Positions 1 to 5,104 of a DNA stretch of 6,364 bases are shown one piece after another; within the stretch, counting starts at the first letter, position 1, and every line of letters begins with the position of its first letter. The stretch lies in assembly GCA_024762735.1 (NCBI GenBank), contig JANTGU010000139.1:1-6364 (forward strand), read 5' to 3'. This DNA is from Bacteroidales bacterium. GTDB lineage: Bacteria > Bacteroidota > Bacteroidia > Bacteroidales > F082. The notes under the pieces were generated by a model. That model saw only the letters and a program-made list of their open reading frames with translations. It had not been told where the DNA came from and did no database searches. The position numbers and the translations under genes are program-made.

Positions 1-764
1 TCCTCGTATCCCCACGAAAAAGCCTCAAGATTTTTTAATATTTCCGATTTAATCAATACCTCTTTTAACTCTTTGTGATTGGAGCTGTAGATAAGCGTTT
101 TTGCTTTGGTAAAGAGTTTCAGCTTTTCACCTATTTTTTGATAGATGTTCAGGAAATTTTCGTTATGGGCATCTCCAATATTGGTAAAAATTCCGATGTC
201 AGGATTGATGATGGGTTGTAGCCGCTCCATTTCGTCCGGTTGTGAAATGCCCGCTTCGAAAATACCCATGTTGTGTGCACCACTTATTTGCCACACCGAC
301 AGGGGAACCCCTATTTGCGAGTTATAACTTTTAGGACTTCTGATAACCTGTTTATCTCCGCTAAGCAACTGATACAACCACTCTTTAATGACCGTTTTGC
401 CGTTGCTGCCCGTAATCCCAATGACCGGAAAATCAAATTGGTTTCTATGAAAGGCTGTTAGTTTTTGAAGCGCTTCAAGGGTATTGTCAACCACGAAAAA
501 AGCAGCCTCTTCAGCATGCTCAAAGTCGTCCAGTGTTTCAGAAACAACAAAATAGCGAACTCCTTTTTTGAGTAGATCTTTTATATAGTTGTGTCCGTTA
601 TTTCGCTTACTCACCAGCGCGAAAAAAAGCAGCTGTTCAGGTGATATTAACCGACGGCTGTCGATTAATATATCCTTCACCATGATGGCCTTTGGATTTT
701 CAGCAATCAGCCTGGCTCCAATAATTTCGGCAATCTGCTCGCCTGAGTATCCTTTGTGTAACAT
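1..764 (-). CDS. murF: UDP-MurNAc-tripeptide:D-Ala-D-Ala ligase (MurF), probably the N-terminal part of a MurF/alanine racemase fusion; partial at the window edge
   Basis: This leftward gene starts at ATG 764-762 and stays open to base 1, giving 254 residues without a stop. I translated it by hand. MurF adds D-Ala-D-Ala to the UDP-MurNAc-tripeptide in the cytoplasm, the last soluble step of the peptidoglycan precursor pathway. Visible motifs are an N-terminal segment with DSRR (about 35-38) followed by LLFFAL (45-50), the ATP-binding P-loop GITGSNGKT at 116-124, SYNSQIGVPLS near 146-156, the catalytic-region FEAGIS at 169-174, and TNIGDAH at 194-200, where the His is typical of Mur ligases. 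The stretch around SYNSQIGVPLS resembles Bacteroidota proteins in which MurF is fused to a PLP-dependent alanine racemase of about 800 residues in total. The racemase half would lie outside the window, so the fusion is inferred. The gene follows pdxA by 19 bp with no promoter seen between them, so they are probably co-transcribed. No Shine-Dalgarno is visible. Confidence 0.9.
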   Translation of the reverse strand, partial: MLHKGYSGEQIAEIIGARLIAENPKAIMVKDILIDSRRLISPEQLLFFALVSKRNNGHNYIKDLLKKGVRYFVVSETLDDFEHAEEAAFFVVDNTLEALQKLTAFHRNQFDFPVIGITGSNGKTVIKEWLYQLLSGDKQVIRSPKSYNSQIGVPLSVWQISGAHNMGIFEAGISQPDEMERLQPIINPDIGIFTNIGDAHNENFLNIYQKIGEKLKLFTKAKTLIYSSNHKELKEVLIKSEILKNLEAFSWGYE

Positions 765-783
765 GAAGGTTTAGATTTAACTG

Positions 784-1848
784 CTAGGAAGCATCCACCG
801 GCAATGGGTTCGCATTGATTTCGTCGAAAGCACGTCGGTTTTTATAAATATCAATGGCCAGGTATATGGCTTCGCGCATCGACTCGGCTGACGCCTTGTT
901 TTTTCCGGCAATATTATAAGCCGTACCATGCGCGGGCGAAGTGCGGACAATCGGTAATCCTGCCGTGAAGTTAACGCCCTGCTTGGCCGCGATGGTTTTA
1001 AAAGGGATAAGTCCCTGGTCGTGATACATGGCCAGCACGGCATCATATTTGGCATATTCGCCCGATCCGAAAAGTCCATCGGCGGGAAACGGACCATAAA
1101 CCAGCGAACCTTGTTTTTTCATTTTTAAAATAGCCGGATAGATAATATGCTTGTCTTCCTCACCAATAACCCCGTCATCACCTGCATGCGGATTTAACCC
1201 CAGCACAGCAATTTTGGGTTTGGGAATGGCAAAGTCACGTTGTAACGACCGCTCCAGTACCGCCAGATTGGAGGCTATTTTATCTTCCGATATTGCCGCG
1301 GGAACTTCTTTAAGAGGAATATGGCCTGTAACTGTTCCCACTCTCAGATTACCATGAACCATCAGCATAAGTACCTGATTGCTGCTGAACTTATCGGCAA
1401 GATAGCCTGTATGGCCCGCGAACGGGAAACGGTCGGAAACAATATTGCTTTTATTCAATGGTGCCGTAACCAGCACATCAGCTTTTGCCTCGTTGATGCT
1501 GTCGATGGCTCGTTCAAGGGCTTCAATGGCATACTTTCCGGCTTCGGGCTTTGATCTTCCAAAGTCAATATCAATCTGATCGTTGGTAAGATTCAAAATA
1601 TTTATCTTGTTTGCATTAACCTGCCCGGCATGATTGATAATATGATAATTAAAATCATGAAAATTAAAATTCTTACGATGGTAGGCCAACACTTTTGAGA
1701 GCCCGAAAATAACGGGTGTAAACATTTCCAACAACCGGTTATCTTGTAAAGCCTTTATTATTACTTCGTAGCTGATACCGTTAAAGTCGCCATGCGTAAT
1801 GGCCACCCGTATTTTTTTGGAATATTTAGAGGATGCATGTTTTATCAT
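784..1848 (-). CDS. pdxA: 4-hydroxythreonine-4-phosphate dehydrogenase (PdxA)
   Basis: This 354-residue protein is slightly longer than the roughly 330 residues of E. coli PdxA. The enzyme oxidises 4-phosphohydroxy-L-threonine with NAD(P)+; the product decarboxylates and PdxJ condenses it with deoxyxylulose phosphate to form pyridoxine phosphate, in the DXP-dependent PLP pathway. Family motifs appear in order: ITHGDFNGISYE (17-28), AGHTGYLA (144-151), TGHIPL (174-179), LNPHAGDDGVIGEED (218-232), MYHDQGL (274-280) and RTSPAHGTAY (302-311). Every E. coli active-site residue I remember is present at a constant offset of +10: substrate contacts H146, T147, D257, D277, K284, N293 and R302, and metal ligands H176, H221 and H276. 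The enzyme is therefore expected to be active. The N-terminal extension of about ten residues is Lys/Ser-rich. The ATG at 1848 is chosen because a Bacteroidota-type -7 box lies just upstream and leaves a short leader. The gene is first in a leftward unit with murF. Confidence 0.96.
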   Translation of the reverse strand: MIKHASSKYSKKIRVAITHGDFNGISYEVIIKALQDNRLLEMFTPVIFGLSKVLAYHRKNFNFHDFNYHIINHAGQVNANKINILNLTNDQIDIDFGRSKPEAGKYAIEALERAIDSINEAKADVLVTAPLNKSNIVSDRFPFAGHTGYLADKFSSNQVLMLMVHGNLRVGTVTGHIPLKEVPAAISEDKIASNLAVLERSLQRDFAIPKPKIAVLGLNPHAGDDGVIGEEDKHIIYPAILKMKKQGSLVYGPFPADGLFGSGEYAKYDAVLAMYHDQGLIPFKTIAAKQGVNFTAGLPIVRTSPAHGTAYNIAGKNKASAESMREAIYLAIDIYKNRRAFDEINANPLPVDAS

Positions 1849-1872
1849 AATTAACTCTGTTTATGAAGCACA

Positions 1873-1880
1873 CAAAAGTA
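1873..1880 (-). promoter_or_regulatory. Predicted Bacteroidota-type promoter -7 box for pdxA-murF
   Basis: On the minus strand these bases read TACTTTTG, an exact match to the TAnnTTTG -7 consensus of the Bacteroidota primary sigma factor. Transcription would begin near base 1866, giving a leader of about 18 nt before the pdxA ATG. The -33 element is weak: at the expected spacing (about 1900-1904) there is only TTTT, from the T-tract of the nhaD terminator. The start site is inferred from consensus only. Confidence 0.6.
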
Positions 1881-1897
1881 AGCTTTTAGTATGGAAT

Positions 1898-1935
1898 AAA
1901 AAAAGCCTCACTTCTTTTTAAAATGAGGCTTTTTT
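1898..1935 (-). terminator. Rho-independent terminator of nhaD, symmetrical enough to work in both directions
   Basis: Bases 1899-1910 (A-run plus GCCTCA) pair perfectly with 1924-1935 (TGAGGC plus T-run), making a 12-bp stem with a 13-nt loop. Read leftward, the GC core GCCTCA/TGAGGC is followed by seven U, the classical form, and it lies about 18 bp after the nhaD stop. Because the next gene, pdxA, is on the same strand, the hairpin separates the nhaD unit from pdxA-murF. A T-run also follows the stem rightward, but no rightward gene lies upstream to need it. Confidence 0.88.
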
Positions 1936-1953
1936 ATAATATGCATTACGATT

Positions 1954-3630
1954 CTACTCCGCCTGGTTTTCCGCGTTGATTTCATCCATCGATTTTTCAT
2001 CGAAAAAGCGGCCGTTTGCCAAAAATTGTGCTTCAATGGCATTGTTTCCCTCTTTTAAATCGATGGTCCAACCTACCGGCTCATCATGTTTAAGGTAGTA
2101 GTTAACCGCTTCAACCTGGTAGCTGGCATATTTTTCTTTCAGGTAAGTATTCACGTTAGATGGTAGTTCATTTTGGGTAACAGGTTTTATTTCTAATTTT
2201 TCCTGTATAAACGATTCCTGCACGTAATAGGTTCCGATTCCTGCAAAGTATCCTAACATGGCTAACAGTGAGATTTTTTTCATATACCAGATAAAGTCAA
2301 TTTTTTCCAATCCCATAGCAGCAACTCCGGCTGCGGATCCAATAATAAGAATACTGCCACCGGTACCGGCTGTATAGGCAATCAGTTCCCAGAAAATACC
2401 ATCCTGCATGTACTGAATATGGAAAGGATCGACAGGATACATACCCATGGAAGCAGCCACCAACGGCACGTTGTCAACCACCGAAGAGAGCAATCCGATA
2501 ATGGTACTTACCGCGTAAACACCCAGCCCTGCATCTTTTAACGAGTGAGCCAACAGGTCGAGGTGACCGGCCGATTCCAGCGCAGCCACAGCACTCAAAA
2601 TACCCAGGAAGAAAAAGATAGTCGGAATATCTACTTTACGCAACACTTCGTTAACGGTTAATCTGAATCCGGGTACTTTATGTTTAATTTCCTTGTGCAT
2701 TAACTCGGTAGTAATCCAAATGATGCTCAGGCCAAATAACATACCCAGGTAAGGAGGCAGATGGGTAAAGGTTTTAAAAACAGGTACAAACAACAAAGCA
2801 GCAACACCCATGACTAAAAGAATGGATTGTTGTTTTGAAGTAGTAATGGATTCTTCATTTTCATCCACATTGGGACGTGTAACATTTCCCTTTTGAGTAA
2901 AAGTGAGCAAAATTAACGGGATAACCATGGTGAGCAAACTGGGAATGAATAACTTGGCAATAATATTAGCCGTAGTTACCTGGCCACCAATCCAAAGCAT
3001 AATGGTGGTAACATCACCAATAGGAGAAAAGGCTCCCCCGGCATTGGCCGCAACCACTACCATGGCGGCATAAAACCAACGCGTTTTCTGGTCATCAATA
3101 AGTTTGCGCAACAAAGCAATAATTACAATCGTGGTAGTAAGGTTATCGAGTACTGCTGACATAAAGAAAGTAAGAAAACTCAACACCCACAACAACTTAA
3201 CTTTGTTGGTGGTTTTAATTTTGTCGGTAATAATTTTAAACCCTTCGTGCTGGTCAACCGTTTCAACAATGGTCATGGCACCCAACAGGAAGAACAAAAT
3301 AGTAGAAATATCCGCCAGGTGCTCCAGCACTTCATGTTGCGTGATAAACTCTCTGATACTTTCGGAAAAATGTTCCAGCTCAATACCTGAAAGCGATCCG
3401 TTTTTAAAGCTTGCCAACATAGCGCCGAGGTTATTTTCCTCCACAAAATGGTGCCAAGAAGTGCTAAAACCTAACTCTAAAACGGTAGCTCCGTTTAAAG
3501 CATATACAGCCCAAAGCACGGTACCCATCAACAAGGCAGTGGCCGCTTTATCAATTTTTAAAGGATGCTCCAGAGCAATTGTTGTATATCCGATAATGAA
3601 GATAACAACCATGATAATAAAAATGCTCAT
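1954..3630 (-). CDS. nhaD: Sodium:proton antiporter NhaD with an extra C-terminal PepSY-like domain
   Basis: This 558-residue inner-membrane protein belongs to the ion transporter (IT) superfamily and exchanges Na+ or Li+ for H+, giving sodium tolerance and pH homeostasis. NhaD signatures are ILFFLLGAMTIVE (111-123), SAVLDNLTTTIV (158-169), NAGGAFSPIGDVTTIMLW (196-213), SSVVDNVPLVAA (382-393) and AGTGGSILIIGSAAG (421-435). The two Asp-Asn motifs, D162-N163 and D386-N387, sit in equivalent positions of the two halves, as expected for an inverted-repeat transporter. Many hydrophobic helices span residues 1-470. Two parts look additional: a polar stretch at about 54-100 between early helices, and a soluble tail of about 88 residues (471-558). 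The tail has LPSNVNTYLKEKY, then a beta-rich WTIDLKEG...IEAQFLANG pattern like PepSY-like domains. That family call rests on pattern only. Without the tail the length fits NhaD, which is about 470-480 residues. The gene is monocistronic, with its own terminator and a divergent promoter. No Shine-Dalgarno is seen at ATG 3630. Confidence 0.93.
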   Translation of the reverse strand: MSIFIIMVVIFIIGYTTIALEHPLKIDKAATALLMGTVLWAVYALNGATVLELGFSTSWHHFVEENNLGAMLASFKNGSLSGIELEHFSESIREFITQHEVLEHLADISTILFFLLGAMTIVETVDQHEGFKIITDKIKTTNKVKLLWVLSFLTFFMSAVLDNLTTTIVIIALLRKLIDDQKTRWFYAAMVVVAANAGGAFSPIGDVTTIMLWIGGQVTTANIIAKLFIPSLLTMVIPLILLTFTQKGNVTRPNVDENEESITTSKQQSILLVMGVAALLFVPVFKTFTHLPPYLGMLFGLSIIWITTELMHKEIKHKVPGFRLTVNEVLRKVDIPTIFFFLGILSAVAALESAGHLDLLAHSLKDAGLGVYAVSTIIGLLSSVVDNVPLVAASMGMYPVDPFHIQYMQDGIFWELIAYTAGTGGSILIIGSAAGVAAMGLEKIDFIWYMKKISLLAMLGYFAGIGTYYVQESFIQEKLEIKPVTQNELPSNVNTYLKEKYASYQVEAVNYYLKHDEPVGWTIDLKEGNNAIEAQFLANGRFFDEKSMDEINAENQAE

Positions 3631-3661
3631 ATCAATTTTTTTTCGGGGTTAATAATGGCCG

Positions 3662-3669
3662 CAAATTTA
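3662..3669 (-). promoter_or_regulatory. Predicted Bacteroidota-type promoter -7 box for nhaD
   Basis: The minus strand reads TAAATTTG, an exact TAnnTTTG match, 31 bases upstream of the nhaD ATG. Transcription would begin near 3655, with a leader of about 25 nt. No good TTTG -33 element is present at the usual spacing, so the promoter may be weak or activator-dependent, and in such AT-rich DNA a chance match is possible. Confidence 0.5.
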
Positions 3670-3868
3670 GTTAAACATTCTTATAATAGATTCTAAATAT
3701 GTGCTCCTCGAACATGTGTTGAAATTTATAATCTATCTAAATAATGAAAGAGTGGCATTCCTTTGTTTAACTGTTAGTTGCGTCTGTTTTACCGATTCAT
3801 TTTATCACCTGTAAAATAAAGCGGCTAAAATTAAGTTATATTTAACAGCAAATTGTTTAAAAACAATG

Positions 3869-3889
3869 GGTGCAACTTAACTTTGCACC
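3869..3889. repeat. 7-bp inverted repeat overlapping the exbB -7 box (possible operator)
   Basis: GGTGCAA at 3869-3875 is perfectly repeated in inverse as TTGCACC at 3883-3889, with a 7-nt spacer. The right arm shares its first three bases with the predicted exbB -7 box. Such placement would suit a repressor operator, but no regulator gene is in the window and the repeat is short, so function is unproven. Confidence 0.5.
3878..3885 (+). promoter_or_regulatory. Predicted Bacteroidota-type promoter -7 box for the exbB-exbD-tonB operon
   Basis: The sequence TAACTTTG matches TAnnTTTG exactly. A possible -33 element is TTTA at 3856-3859, 18 nt upstream, or TTG at 3853-3855, 22 nt upstream; neither is a full TTTG. 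Transcription would begin near 3891, leaving a leader of roughly 44 nt before the exbB ATG. Confidence 0.6.
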
Positions 3890-3934
3890 ATAGTTGTCGT
3901 AATTTTACAACCTCAAAATAAAAAGCAAAAAGCT

Positions 3935-4630
3935 ATGATTCCAGGAATTATCCTTCAGGTGCAGGAAGCGGCATCACAAGTACTTGTAACGGGAAACGAA
4001 AAAGAGATAACCCTCCCCATTATCGATTTGGTAATAAAAGGGGGTTGGATTATGGCCATTTTAGGGCTGTTGTCAGTAATAACCGTTTACATATTTATCG
4101 AGCGGTATTTTGTTATTTCCAAAGCTTCGAAAGAAGACAAGAGCTTTATGAACAACATCAGCAAATTTATCAAAGAGGGAAAACTGGAATCGGCTAAAGC
4201 ACTTTGTGTAAGTAACAACTCACCCATTGGGCGGATGATTGACAAAGGGTTGTCGCGCATTGGCAAACCCTTGAACGATATTAACGCGGCCATCGAAAAC
4301 GTGGGAAAACTGGAAATTTCGAAATTGGAAAAAAATGTAGCCGGGTTGGCTACCATTGCCGGTGCTGCCCCCATGCTTGGATTTTTAGGAACGGTAATAG
4401 GGATGATACGAGCCTTTTACGATATGTCGATGGCAGGCAATAACATCAATATTGAATTGCTTTCGCAGGGCATCTACCAGGCCATGATTACCACGGTAGG
4501 TGGTTTGATTGTCGGTATCACGGCTTATATTTTTTATAATATCCTGGTAGCCAAGATTGAAAAGGTGGTGTACAAGCTCGAAATTACCGCCACCGAATTT
4601 ATGGATGTGCTGCATGAACCGGCAAGCTAG
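3935..4630 (+). CDS. exbB: MotA/TolQ/ExbB proton-channel family protein (ExbB)
   Basis: This 231-residue inner-membrane protein is the pentameric stator of the ExbBD motor, which uses an ion gradient to energise TonB. About 34 N-terminal residues, predicted periplasmic, precede TM1 (about 36-56, ending in the typical FIERYF). A cytoplasmic segment of about 80 residues follows, then TM2 (about 137-160) containing the family motif APMLGFLGTVIGMIRAF, and TM3 (about 184-206) in GIYQAMITTVGGLIVGITAY. The small residues and T186/T187 in TM3 are typical of channel-lining positions. Length and topology fit ExbB/TolQ; sequence alone does not separate the two, but the downstream TonB-type gene favours ExbB. 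The ATG at 3935 follows an A-rich leader without a clear Shine-Dalgarno, normal for this phylum. It is first in a three-gene operon, 53 bp before exbD. Confidence 0.92.
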   Translation: MIPGIILQVQEAASQVLVTGNEKEITLPIIDLVIKGGWIMAILGLLSVITVYIFIERYFVISKASKEDKSFMNNISKFIKEGKLESAKALCVSNNSPIGRMIDKGLSRIGKPLNDINAAIENVGKLEISKLEKNVAGLATIAGAAPMLGFLGTVIGMIRAFYDMSMAGNNINIELLSQGIYQAMITTVGGLIVGITAYIFYNILVAKIEKVVYKLEITATEFMDVLHEPAS

Positions 4631-4683
4631 GAAATCACCAATATATCCATCCCAACTATTTGCAATAAAAATTAAAAAGTGAT

Positions 4684-5097
4684 ATGGCCATACAAATGCG
4701 AAATAAAAGAGACCCCGGGTTTAGTACCGCCTCCATGTCGGACCTGGTGTTTCTGCTGCTCATTTTCTTTATGCTAACCTCCACCTTGGTTGCCCCCAAT
4801 GCCATTAAATTGCTATTGCCCAACAGCAGCAGCAAAACCATGTCGAAACAAACCATCACCGTTTACATTAACAAAAACAGAAATTTTTATTTGGAGGAGC
4901 GCAAGGTAAAATCTTCTAATCTCGAGAATGCCATTTACAGCAAAATTCGCAACGAAAAAGAAGCGTCGGTAGTTTTGAGAGCCGATAAAACCGTACCGGT
5001 GCAAGACATTGTTAGCGTGATTGATGCGGTTAATACCATCAACCGGAAGCACAATACCAAGCACAAAGTAATTTTGGCCACCAAACCAAAACGATAA
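4684..5097 (+). CDS. exbD: Biopolymer transport protein ExbD/TolR family
   Basis: This 137-residue single-pass protein is the rotor or plug partner of ExbB. A short basic cytoplasmic N-terminus (MAIQMRNKRD) leads to one membrane helix, about 19-37. The helix begins SMSDLVFLLLIFFMLTS and holds D20, the conserved Asp matching the ion-carrying residue of E. coli ExbD. The periplasmic domain, about 55-133, has the usual alternating pattern ITVYINKNRNFYLEE, then VVLRADKTVPVQDIVSVIDA, close to the typical ExbD/TolR fold. ATG 4684 is preferred because AAAAAGTGAT lies just upstream; M5 (base 4696) is a possible alternative. Only one ExbD-type gene is present, whereas some Bacteroidota operons carry two. 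It is followed by tonB after 7 bp, suggesting translational coupling. Confidence 0.93.
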   Translation: MAIQMRNKRDPGFSTASMSDLVFLLLIFFMLTSTLVAPNAIKLLLPNSSSKTMSKQTITVYINKNRNFYLEERKVKSSNLENAIYSKIRNEKEASVVLRADKTVPVQDIVSVIDAVNTINRKHNTKHKVILATKPKR

Positions 5098-5104
5098 ACT
5101 GTTC

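Larger units (their letters stand above)
3631..3934. other. Divergent intergenic region between nhaD and exbB
   Basis: This is a 304-bp AT-rich stretch with no gene that I can support. It holds a leftward -7 box for nhaD near its left end, a rightward -7 box for exbB inside a short palindrome near its right end, and two related 21-nt AT-rich segments at 3681-3701 and 3726-3746. I see no tRNA, riboswitch-like fold or terminator. The centre, about 3747-3850, shows no structure that I can interpret. Confidence 0.7.

Noticed and set aside
145..774. Short rightward open frames at 145-327, 273-461 and 589-774
   Set aside because: They lie antisense to the murF coding frame, which shows clear Mur ligase motifs throughout; their translations resemble no protein family.
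777..1097. Leftward 106-residue frame overlapping pdxA
   Set aside because: It is a second frame within pdxA, whose own frame carries all catalytic motifs there; the translation is Arg/Pro-rich and motif-free.
1151..1554. Rightward frames antisense to pdxA (1151-1357 and 1321-1554)
   Set aside because: They are fully inside the pdxA coding region with no promoter or family resemblance; they are reverse images of the real gene.
3592..3618. Fur-box-like run of GATAAT units near the nhaD start
   Set aside because: It lies inside the nhaD coding sequence and is explained by consecutive Ile codons read from the other strand; the spacing does not make a proper Fur box.
3104..3652. 182-residue rightward frame antisense to the 5' part of nhaD
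   Set aside because: It is long, but it mirrors the membrane-helix codons of nhaD, so its hydrophobic and Ser/Ile-rich text is an artefact of complementary codons. It overlaps the nhaD promoter in the wrong direction and has no recognisable motif.
3631..3934. Riboswitch or small RNA in the nhaD-exbB intergenic region
   Set aside because: Predicted leaders are only about 25 and 44 nt, too short for known riboswitch classes, and no extended complementary helices were seen.
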